64,000 nt of DNA from Spodoptera frugiperda. Its lineage: Eukaryota; Arthropoda; Insecta; Lepidoptera; Noctuidae. Made by a program: the position numbers and the translations under genes. The notes beneath the pieces are model-generated. The model ran no database searches. It was not told the origin of the DNA and saw only the letters and a program-made list of their open reading frames with translations. The DNA is taken from contig NC_064215.1 of the NCBI RefSeq assembly GCF_023101765.2, positions 9,920,001 to 9,984,000 on the forward strand, written 5' to 3'. Shown piece after piece: positions 55,020-64,000 of the stretch (its first letter is position 1; the number at the start of each line of letters is the position of its first letter).

Positions 55020-56092
55020 ATACTTAGTAGTTATAGTACTATGAATATCAAACCTACACAACATCTCATCAGTTTCCTAATTTATCCTTAATTATCTTCA
55101 TTTATTGATATGAACGGATGGAACATTTATCATTGGGTAGTTTATTAATAGCAGTCCCCCAGCAATTGACGGGTGAACGCTAAACAATACGGTTATGTGG
55201 CAACAATGGACGTCATGTGCAAACTCCTCGGGGAGACTTCGCGGTACTGCCAGTGATTTAGATACAACATTAAAATGATTATTTATTTGCAAGGATTTTC
55301 AGTTTGTTTGTGGATTTTATATATATTTCTATAAAAGTATTGAATGTAAAACTTTACAAAATACAGTTTTTATTATTGAAACAGAAATATAGTTTAGAAA
55401 CAGAAGAGCTAAATCGTGCATATATTCCATAATTAACATTTGCAGGGCAACAACAAACTACACAGTTAAATTAGGTCTATCTGTAACTTATGTTTCTTAT
55501 AAATATTTGAAACAAAATGTTCAAACTCAAATGTCAAAGCTGTTTTTGATATTGAATAATTTATTATTGACATTTTTCTAGATTAAAATTGCATTGAAAT
55601 TGAGATTGGTTTCAACATTAAGCGTCCAGGACATCACGGTTGCTTTATGGTTGCACCTGGTCGTATTTGGTTTATATAGCTTTATGGTAACCAGTTTGCA
55701 CAACCGCAATTTTTAATGCACCTAAACGAAATTAATGGTGGTGGTTAGAGTTAGTTTATACCATAAAATAATAAGTACTTGCGCATTTAGGTTCACCAAA
55801 TCATAAAACTAGTGGGGTCGAGGATCAAACAGCTTTGCACATCATAAAACTTTAAAATCCATCGCTGTAAAATAGATATTTTATATTAAAATTGTAAACT
55901 TCGATGATTTCAATAAGTATATTGGATCGTAAAATATTATTAACGATTTTAATTTACGACGTTGAAATAACGTATACACATAATATATTTAGGAATGGAT
56001 CAGAGTGGGTTAAAAGTGTATGGATGTCTTATCTGTATTATTTACTTTTTTTTTGTGAGACATACTTAATTGATTATTATGTTATCAGCTTA
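55020..56092. other. AT-rich DNA, no gene seen
   Basis: No coding signal or recognised repeat. Confidence 0.45.
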
Positions 56093-56196
56093 CCCACGTA
56101 ACGGTTTGACGAGGAACTCGACTAGTTTCAAACCATGCTAGAGGCTTATATTCATGAGCAGCATTCCGCGATTGTCGATGCTGCTACTTAGCAGCA
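56093..56196 (-). repeat. family E repeat plus small perfect hairpin
   Basis: On the minus strand it reads AAGCCTCTAGCATGGTTTGA, AACTAGTCGAGTTCCTCGTC and AAACCGTTACGTGGGTAAGC. Just beyond it, 56179-56196 is a hairpin of two 8-base arms (TGCTGCTA/TAGCAGCA) with a 2-base loop. Confidence 0.6.
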
Positions 56197-56592
56197 GCAT
56201 TAGTTATCGTAACGTTAGTATATTTTTTTTTTGTGAAACACACAAAGAGTTGTAATAAATTCATGCAGGAATCAAACATTTTTTAGACGTCGTATGGCAG
56301 TCAGTTGCTACCGTGCCAACCATGCAGTAGAAATTCTTATTTATGTCAGTTACTCCTAAGCTTGTGCTATAAAGCTGGTAAAGAATGCTATTAGGCATTA
56401 AGCCCGCCTATGTTCGTTTTGTACATAAAGTGTAAAAAAAAGGTTAAGGAAAATAGTTCGAATATGCAAACATTGACGGGAGTCCCTTGCAATTCTCTTC
56501 AAAATAACATCCGTCTCTTTTGTTAGCCTAAAGCATGTGCGCGTTGATTCAAATATTAATTAATAAACAGTAGAGCACTTTTCATTATAAAG

Positions 56593-56780
56593 TACCAGTT
56601 GACGCAGTGGTTGGGCAACCGGCTGCCGTGTAACGGGTAGCGGTCGATTCCCACGCGGAGTACTCTTTGTGTGATCCACAAGTTGTTCCCGGGCTAGGTA
56701 TCATGTGTATTTGTGAAATTGTATGTAAAGCACCAACGACACAGGAAAAAATTCGAGTGTGGAGGCAACGTTTAAAAAAA
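56593..56780 (+). mobile_element. SINE family 2, near complete
   Basis: The tRNA-like head is GACGCAGTGGTTGGGCAACC with a B-box-like CGGTCGATTCCC. The body shows TTTGTGTGATCCACAAGTTG, GGTATCATGTGTATTTGTGA and CCAACGACACAGGAAAAAAT, and it ends GGAGGCAACGTTTAAAAAAA. Confidence 0.75.
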
Positions 56781-56784
56781 CTGT

Positions 56785-57221
56785 TTTTCTAAATGTGAAA
56801 AACCATAGTTCTTTATAAATTTTGTATGACCCTATCAAAAGTTTCATTTAAATCATATGAGTGATCTCCATACTGTATAATAATTATAATACAACTATTC
56901 TTACTGCTACATTATAAACAAAAGACCCTAACTAAGTTAAATCAGGACAACCAGAAATTTAATTACAAACAAACAAAGGTTTTGTTATACTGATATTAAA
57001 GTTTATATTGCCGAAACTAATTGTATTTTGTAATTATACATAGGCACAATGACAGTACCTCTGACTCTCGGCAGGTACGGTGCTACTACTCTATATGTAG
57101 TAAAAGGAGAGCTTATTGTCATAAACGTAGTACAATTAGTTGTTTTTCTAAATCAGAAATTTTTATTTTTATCGGCCAAATATCGCTTTTTGACTTTTTT
57201 ACTTTCTACAAAATATACCGT
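56785..57221. other. AT-rich DNA, no gene seen
   Basis: Overlapping plus-strand frames at 57021-57305 have no recognisable features and run into a family B copy. Confidence 0.45.
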
Positions 57222-57430
57222 TTTTTTTTTCAGGAGGGAAAATCATCCAATGATTTCTCTCGCCAGGGCAAGGCGATAGGGAGTGTCAGACTTTTACTGA
57301 CTTAAAACCACCCTGTTCCTACTCCTGCTTGTCGAGCCGGAGCCCCGGTAAACCCGCTAGGTAGTCCGCAGCTCCGGATCAGGAATCAGCCCTACTGGGC
57401 CAAATCTGTGGTGGTCTGATGGCTCTTTGA
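57222..57430 (+). repeat. family B repeat, longest copy
   Basis: It begins TTTTTCAGGAGGGAAAATCA, continues through GGGAGTGTCAGACTTTTACT, ACCCTGTTCCTACTCCTGCT, GGTAGTCCGCAGCTCCGGAT, CAGCCCTACTGGGCC and ends GTGGTCTGATGGCTCTTTGA. It serves as the reference for the partial copies. Confidence 0.8.
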
Positions 57431-57837
57431 GGCGCGCGCGGAAAGCAACGCGCCGCACGTATACCGTACCGTAATATGTAGATAGGAATAAGTGAGTTTT
57501 TGCATTTTGTAAAATGTGTCAAAATAAGTCCACTATAGTTAAAAACGTATTCAGTGATTTTTTGCAGTTAATGATTTCTTGCAATAAGTCGACGATTTGC
57601 GCAGAAAAAAATGTAAGGCGAAAAGAATTTCGCAGTGTCCACTAGTATTACTATACCAATATTGCAATAACTAAATACGAGTCCGCACTAATAGTACTAG
57701 TCAAGAACAAAAGCCAGTCGGGTCGGCTCGTGGCCGTGGCATTTCCTACACTTTATAGCCGCCCCACTTCTAATAAGCTACGTAATTCCATTGTTAAGAT
57801 TTACCCTTGGACTTAAATTTATATTATAACAAGATAC

Positions 57838-57993
57838 TCCCGCGCGATTTCATCTGCTCTGCTGGACTCCTATTGGTCACAGCGTGATGTTTTATAGCCT
57901 ATAGGTAACCTTCATAAAAAACGGACTATCTAACACAAAAACGATTTATCAAATCGAACCTGTAGCTCCGGAGACAAACTTTTCAGCTTTATA
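57838..57993 (+). repeat. non-LTR retroelement 3' tail (family H)
   Basis: It contains CCCGCGCGATTTCATCTGCT, GCGTGATGTTTTATAGCC, GACTATCTAACACAAAAACG, AAATCGAACCTGTAGCTCC and TTCAGCTTTATATTATAAC. Confidence 0.6.
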
Positions 57994-58065
57994 TTATAAC
58001 AATATAGAAGAAGATTTAGTGCCGCTAATATTTTATTAATACGTAAATATTATAACCTCACGCTT

Positions 58066-58113
58066 TTATTGATAAATGGTAAATGATATTTATTTTTGCA
58101 AATAGTTTACAAT
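58066..58113 (+). repeat. short dispersed repeat (copy 3 of 3)
   Basis: It shares AATGATATTTATTTTTGCAA and the TAGTTTACAATGTAAC end with 7497-7545. Confidence 0.45.
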
Positions 58114-58119
58114 GTAACA

Positions 58120-59032
58120 TTTTTACACGTCAATCTCTTAAATAATGTACATTATAGGTTAAGAAATTAAATAAATTGTATTTTTAACGGTAGCACTGAA
58201 TTTACAATAAAAAAATATATCACGGTAAAGATCTATCCATTGCATATAAAAAACACACTTCATATCTTTAAGAAACACTTCGAAACAATAAATTCTGGAC
58301 AGTAAAATACTAAAGTAGAAATACTTATATATTTCCTGTAAAACCGTGTGCTTCAACTGAAATATTGCAGCAGTTTCAGGTTGTTTCTTGTATAGTGAGG
58401 TGCTTCATCTTATTTGTCTAGTCTACTGAACGAGGTCTGCACACTTACTTTGTGTGAAACAAAACAAACGATTTAAGGTTTAAATGTGACGTTAATAGAG
58501 TTGTGATTGCGGTAGAGTATAATGTAATGTAATGTATGCGATGTATCTATAGTAAGGAAGCCATCCATTGATGTATTATGAATGTGTGTAAACTAAATGA
58601 ACCACAATAAAATAAATTCAATACCTACTCCAAGAAATATTAAAATTTTATTAATAATATACGACCAGAAATATTCTTATCAGGAAATTTTCAGTTGCCA
58701 CAAGATTTATTTTGAAAAGTAGTCTTTTTTTATTCAATTGATCGTTATCAATCCGATCCGAGTGTTCTCTCATTTGCATATTCCTTTGACAACAAAGGCG
58801 AATTTTATTAATATATTCATTCTATGAATCGGAATATTTTCACCACAGAGTATATTATTTTTGTGGTATCTTTCTTTGTCAGTTTTATCGAGGTTCAGTT
58901 GTTTAAGAGTATATGCGAACGACTGGTCTGATTAAAATTGGATAAAAATAACTGTTCAATGTACTGAAAGGCTTTGATGCATTTTTTGTATTGGTGGGAT
59001 AAATATGTTCGATTTAGTTCATAATGTTCATT
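58120..59032. other. AT-rich DNA, no gene seen
   Basis: A scrap at about 58537-58575 (GATGTATCTATAGTAAGG, GAAGCCATCCATTGATG) matches the interior of the M4 element. No gene is seen. Confidence 0.45.
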
Positions 59033-59155
59033 ATTATCATCGTATCAGCCATAACACGTCCACTGCTGAACATAGGCCTCCCCCAATGACTTCCAGATAA
59101 GCCGGTTGGAAGCGACCTGCATCCAGCCGCTCCTTGCGACCTTAAATAATGTTAC
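59033..59155 (-). repeat. family C-type retroelement end
   Basis: CACGTCCACTGCTGAACATA, GGCCTCCCCCAATGACTTCC and AAGCGACCTGCATCCAGCCG form a sequence I recall as common in Lepidoptera, next to an ATTATCATC-type tail. Confidence 0.55.
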
Positions 59156-59159
59156 TAAC

Positions 59160-60321
59160 GCCTAATTTCAGATTCTGTGCTGTTATTGAGAAATTTCTAC
59201 ATACAATCAGAAAATACTTACTACCACTTTGCTGGATGCGAGCGAAGGCTAAAAAGAAAATAATATAATGTTCGGAGGCAGTCAAAAGATGTTTTATTAG
59301 TTTATTAACGTCTTTACGATATGTCTTCACAAAATAACAAGTAATTTATCTCCTTTTATCAAACTTAATATCACAGCTACAATAGAACAAAAACCTTATC
59401 TGTATAAGTATATAATGTTATACAAATACAAGTATAACATAATTGAATATACACGAGAGAGCTCCAAGTATGTAGAAACTCAAGAAAATTAATTAAATGA
59501 AGAATTTGTGATTCAAATGGGCGTCAAATTGATTAAAGTTTCCCTTCTTACAATATATTATACAGTCGTCGTAGGCCGTGCCGAAATTCGGGAATATTTT
59601 TCCGTGACATTGTAATTACTTCTGAATTGTTGAAATAAAATTACGAATCTCGCTTTGAAATGTGTATAGAGTTTGTTAATGTTGTATCTGTGTGTGTTCT
59701 GTAATAGTTTAAATGTCAAATAGTATTGTATAGTAATTAAAATTCAATGTTTCCATGCTATTGTGGAGAAGACTAAACTTTACTGATACTTGGACGTTGC
59801 TACGCCGTAGCAGCTGGTGCTACGCCGTAGTAATCGTAGCTTAGCTACAGTACTTTATGTATTAACTTGAATATTATTATGCTTTATCTACAATTTATTA
59901 TCTACGTAGACCTAGCATAGTTTTAAAAGAGTAAATACTAAAGAAAAAAATAAACTTCACTTGTAATAATTACAACCAATAATGTCATTCTTTGAATATA
60001 TAAGGCTCATTTTGGCCTGAATTGCAACATGTTAACAGCCTACCATTGTAACACAAGTACCACAATATTGCATGGTAATATCGGCATTACAGGCTCGGTG
60101 GCTCGCCCCGAGGAATGGCACAGCATACCTTTAGAGCAACATACCAGTATACGAGAATAATGTTGCATGGATTATTCGATGCGTAGATCAAATTGCGTGT
60201 ATAATAGGCAATACTGATAATTTTGTGATATTTACAAGCAGATATGTTGAATATTTTTGTAGTTAAGCTAGGTTTGTTTAGCAATAAAAATTTTATCAGT
60301 ATTGACAATAGTTAAAAAATA
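59160..60321. other. AT-rich DNA, no gene seen
   Basis: Two GCTACGCCGTAG palindromes lie at about 59797-59835. No gene is seen. Confidence 0.45.
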
Positions 60322-60594
60322 AATGCCTTTTATCCCCGAAGGTAGACAGAGGTGCACATTACGGCACGCAATACCGCTATACAATGTACACCGATTTTTC
60401 ACTATTTGTGTTCGTTTTAAGTCCCAAGTGATAGGCTCACTATTGCCATATTTTGGGCAATTCTAAACTGCGTGCTACTACAGAGAAATTTAGGAAAAAC
60501 TGAAAAAAGCCTAGTTATACTTTGTCCGACCCGGGAATCGAAACCGAGAGCCCTTGTCCGGCAGTAGCACTTACGATCATTCGCCCAACGAGCC
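60322..60594 (-). mobile_element. SINE family 1, near full length
   Basis: Minus-strand order is CTCGTTGGGCGAATGATCGT, a B-box region GGTTTCGATTCCCGG, AGTATAACTAGGCTTTTTTC, AGCACGCAGTTTAGAATTG, CCTATCACTTGGGACTTAA and GGGGATAAAAGGCAT. No clean target duplication was seen. Confidence 0.75.
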
Positions 60595-60599
60595 TTTTG

Positions 60600-60775
60600 T
60601 TTCTAAATATTATACTAAACATTCAACATTAATTTCAAAACAATAACAAAATTTACAAAACAAAAGGAAATATTTTTAAAACGAAAACTTTTACAAAGTA
60701 ATCTAAATTGACATTTGAGTAACTAAACAAACACTTTGACTGACCTTTTTCGAATAACAGATAAATGAACCGAGG
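60600..60775. other. AT-rich DNA, no gene seen
   Basis: No coding signal or recognised repeat. Confidence 0.4.
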
Positions 60776-61305
60776 GCCTAGCTAGTACGAGGTTATTTAT
60801 GTTCAACGTTGTCGCGTTCAGCTCTTGGATTGGTTGGTTGATATCGAATTGACCAATCAAAGCGCTGATCGTTATAAACGTGTCGTTTGCGTTAAAATTA
60901 ACTATCGTGAGACCTATTTTCAATCTAACAAAAAAATAACAGCCTTCGCCGTCTTTAGGCTACGCGACGTCGTCGCTTCAGCGCATGCTACTCATGATGA
61001 AGAGTCCCTCTGTGACTCGAAACTAGTAGAGCTTTTCTCCATAATATACGTGAGTACCGATAACCGATATTTTTGGGTAGATTGTGTTAAACGGGCTCTT
61101 TTCGGTTTTTCGAAAATTACTCAGTTAGCATTGTGTTAAACGTATTACTGGGACTATTACATGGGACTTATAACACAAATAGTGAAAAGTGGATGTACAT
61201 TGTATAGTGGCATTACGTGCCGTAAAGTTCACCTCTACCTACGCCTTCGGGGATAAAAGGCGTGACGTTGACGTGACGTTGTGTTAAACGTAAAACAAAT
61301 TCGTA
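60776..61305. mobile_element. M3-related MITE, enlarged and interrupted by a SINE
   Basis: The left end GGCCTAGCTAGTACGAGG and right end GTAAAACAAATTCGTACTAA resemble the terminal repeats of the element at 48074-48228. TTGGATTGG and GACCAATCAAAGCGCTGAT match its interior. A family E segment (60990-61060) and a SINE 3' part (61094-61278) lie inside. A 104-codon frame at 60825-61139 runs across these pieces and is not a gene. Confidence 0.5.
61094..61278 (+). mobile_element. 5'-truncated, rearranged SINE family 1
   Basis: It contains TTTTCGGTTTTTCGAAAATT, then TATTACTGGGACTATTACAT, and the standard 3' end GGGGATAAAAGGCGTGACGT. The 12-mer TTGTGTTAAACG occurs before it, after it and once inside it. 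Confidence 0.65.
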
Positions 61306-61737
61306 CTAAGCCTTCCGTGAACCAGTTAGTTGATCCAACAAATTGTTTATAGTTAAACATTTACGTTTGTATGTTTGCAACTGACTCATCTTAATTAACG
61401 CTGGAGGCTGTAATCTGTAACCTTAACTATTGAACAATAAACTATTGGTCGGTTACGTAATGCTAGATCAACGATTTAACTAAACAAATTGTTTATCAGT
61501 AAATTTTTATTAAGTTAAGTTTAAATTAAGCTCAAGTTTAGCTTATATACCAAAGTAATCTGTATAGAATATACCTACCGAAAATTAAAAGAAAAATTTT
61601 CAATGTTACGTCGAGTCTAGAAAGATTCTATTTCATATTTAGTATAATTTTATCATATTTTTGCAGACTCAATTCTATGTTTAATTAAAGACAAACAGTA
61701 ATTGTAGATTGTTTCGTTTCAAGAAATAAAGTATAAT

Positions 61738-61845
61738 ACAACCTCACGCCTGACTCACATGGGCGTAGGCAGAGACAATGGAACATCAACAGTCAGACAT
61801 TTCATGCATGTTCGTCGGCTAAGGATACTTTCAATTTGGCCATAA
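61738..61845 (+). repeat. dispersed repeat family I, shorter copy
   Basis: It contains CACATGGGCGTAGGCAGAGA, CAATGGAACATCAACAGTCA and CATGCATGTTCGTCGGCTAA, matching 11275-11460 with a central deletion. Confidence 0.55.
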
Positions 61846-61849
61846 TTTA

Positions 61850-62911
61850 ATATATCGCCAATCAATATATTTATTAATCACTACAAAAAATACTGAGTAT
61901 TGTACAAAAAATCACATAAACTTAAAAAAAAACAAGCCCGGAATTGTTTAAGACTATAATTTACCCACTAAAACGCCCCTTGCCTTACGAATCGTTTTAA
62001 AAACAGAAATTAATCCATTAATTCTCACAGGCACGGGAATTAATTCACTTACTCTGAATCTCTTGCTTTTTAATTTCTAAATTAAAATGTAAAGAAGGTT
62101 GTAGGTCCCAGGGCTTTTAAGAAATAGGGTCTTTTGCACACAAGGACACGTACTGCGAGGGTACGAAAGCTATATTAAATAAAAAGATTTCATGGTTGAT
62201 TCGTAAGACAGTATTGCGTATACAAGGTTAGAATCAATACATGTTTGGCTGATCACGTAATTTGTCTGTCGATATCGTGCTATTACTAATTTATTCTTGG
62301 TTATGAACCCCAGTCGTAGTTTGAAATTAGTCGAGTACTCTTGAACAGTCACGCGAGTTTTCGTTATTAAAATAGCTTTTATAAAATTGTATCGACAATG
62401 AGCAATCACATCACATTCAGTGATTTTTTTCTAACATCTAAGCACCTAGCTTCACTGACGGACAGACTGATAAACTATTATTTATTTCTTTATTTATTGA
62501 CATTTTATTAAAAGTACTATAAATGATTTGACTTGAGAGATTACTCTATACATGAATTCCAACCAAAATACACATAGCAAAGGACGTCAAAATCACGACA
62601 CAATACCGTTCACAGCTCACGGCCAAAGCCTTGGCTACCTAGCAGTGAAACGGCTACGTTTACATAGGGACACCGACTTTGTAAACAGTTTACATGTAGT
62701 ATTTGTTTACACAAGGGTCCGTTGACACATTAATGACTGCTCGCATTTGCTGTGGAGTGCCAATGAAAGCGGGTTTTTAAATACTAAGCTAAATGTTTAA
62801 TTGGTAAAAAATACATATAGATAAATTTATTTATTTATTATTATAAGCACGTCAACAGAATAAACACCAGAAATTGATTGAAAAACAAGATGATGACACA
62901 AGATCATGTGC
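61850..62911. other. AT-rich DNA with a family K scrap
   Basis: A reverse family K copy lies at 62437-62488 (CACCTAGCTTCACTGACGG, ACAGACTGATAAACTATTA). No gene is seen. Confidence 0.45.

Positions 62912-62940
<29 letters not shown>
62912..62940 (+). repeat. (TAGA)n microsatellite
   Basis: About seven uninterrupted TAGA units. Confidence 0.9.
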
Positions 62941-62944
<4 letters not shown>

Positions 62945-63334
62945 ATCTTTACTAGTGGTCGCCTAGTGGTCGAAATTCAACCATATACGATTTAATTTAC
63001 AATACCACTTAACATACGTTCAAGGGTAATTTTTATTTAACTCAAACTCAAACAAAACTCTTTTCACATAAGACGTGAGAATATCATCGCAATGTCTATC
63101 GATTTTGACGTTTTGTCAAATACGATCAGATACTATGCATGTGTGTGTAATGTTTTATTTATTGATTTAATGTACTTTATAAGCATTATTTTTGAAAAAT
63201 ATTAGCGTTTTGCACTTCTCCTACACATAAACTATAAGTGTACCAAATTTTATGCTTCTACGTCCGCGCAATTTTCGTAAAAAGTGGTCCAAAATTTTTA
63301 CATCACGTATTAATACTCGTATATAGATTGTACA
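62941..63334. other. AT-rich DNA, no gene seen
   Basis: No coding signal or recognised repeat. Confidence 0.45.
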
Positions 63335-63528
63335 CCTCACAAAACACATTGACGTGAAACAATGCTTGCGTTGTGTTTCGTTGTGTGAGTGAGGTTACCG
63401 GAGGCCCGGAGGAATCTTCCCAAGTCCGATTTCCCAACAACCCTTAAATTACTAACCCACAAAAGGCCGGCAACACACTTATAACACCTCTGGTGTTTCG
63501 GGTGTCCATGGGCGGTGGCAATTGATAC
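63335..63528 (-). repeat. family A repeat, central part
   Basis: On the minus strand it runs from CACCGCCCATGGACACCCGA through CCGGCCTTTTGTGGGTTAG, CGGAGGCCTCCGGTAACC-type sequence, CACTCACACAACGAAACACA to GTTTCACGTCAATGTGTTTT. The terminal CTCCCACACTTA end is missing. Confidence 0.7.
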
Positions 63529-63529
63529 A

Positions 63530-64000
63530 TTTGTACTTTGGTTTCTGTTTATTCTTATGGACAATAGTGAGATGATGATACTATTCTAATTTGTATTTCT
63601 TAAAAGTAAAACAAATACTCATTTTTCTTAGCTCACCATCAATCATAAAAAGAAATCCTATATCTACCTAGGTATTCGTAATGATATTTTACTAAAAAAA
63701 AGAATAGAAAAAAACTTCAAACGATATTTTTACATAAATGAACGATTTTCTTTTATAAAATAATGAATGGTTTACAAACAAGATTTGACTAAAGCCTGAG
63801 TTTTGATAGAAAAATGGATTCCCGTCCGCATAATGAGGTGTTTGACTGGCATTTTAGAGGTAGATTTAATATTGCTATTTTAGTTTTTGTCCATTTATTG
63901 TGATTTTTGTTTAGGTACAAAATTTTTAGTAATAAAACATGTCAAAGGTATTTGAGGTAGAGAATAAAAACGAAGGGAAGGGTTGAAGGGTTTTCTGTAA
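63530..64000. other. AT-rich DNA, no gene seen
   Basis: No coding signal or recognised repeat up to the window edge. Confidence 0.45.

Noticed and set aside
60825..61139. 104-codon plus-strand frame
   Set aside because: It spans pieces of a MITE, a family E repeat and a SINE, so its continuity is accidental.
1..64000. CRISPR arrays, bacterial operons, ribosome-binding sites, prophage
   Set aside because: Composition, SINEs with polymerase III boxes, MITEs and a copia element mark nuclear insect DNA. No regularly spaced direct repeats or bacterial gene clusters are present.

Overview
The window reads as gene-poor nuclear DNA of a moth (Lepidoptera), most probably a noctuid. It is AT-rich, has almost no long open frames, and is packed with short dispersed repeats whose sequences I recall from lepidopteran, especially noctuid, genomes: tRNA-derived SINEs, two abundant GC-rich repeat families of unknown class, 3' ends of non-LTR retrotransposons, and several short foldback (MITE-like) DNA elements. 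No host protein-coding gene, rRNA or functional tRNA gene could be supported. The stretch could be intergenic or lie inside large introns.

The one clear coding unit is a complete Ty1/copia-class LTR retrotransposon on the minus strand (36803-41227). It has two 197-bp LTRs differing at one position, a 5-bp target duplication (ATAAT), a primer-binding site complementary to the anticodon region of initiator-Met tRNA, a short polypurine tract, and a single uninterrupted 1288-codon gag-protease-integrase-reverse transcriptase-RNase H frame whose stop lies inside the 3' LTR. It looks recent and potentially able to make its proteins.

Region by region: 1-6 kb holds a two-strand open frame of unknown status, retroelement tails, repeat-family-B copies and an intact SINE with a target duplication (4618-4898). 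6-14 kb has scattered families A, B and C and long blank AT-rich DNA. 14.5-15.1 kb is a SINE inserted in a foldback element. 16-26 kb has fragmentary retroelement tails and families A and B. 27.5 kb is a CpG-dense island of unknown role. 28-32 kb has more repeats and two MITEs. 32.27-32.96 kb is a compound (ACAGCW)n array open in several frames. 35-42.6 kb contains the copia element flanked by SINE and family A copies. 43-52 kb has inverted copies of family A, foldback elements and a 27-bp micro-insertion with its own target duplication. 52-64 kb has further SINEs, family B copies, a MITE disrupted by a SINE, and microsatellites.

The repeats work together only as an insertion record: several nested insertions can be ordered from target duplications. 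Family letters (A, B, C and so on) are labels used only in this annotation. Repeat-class assignments rest on motif recognition and within-window comparison, not on a database search.
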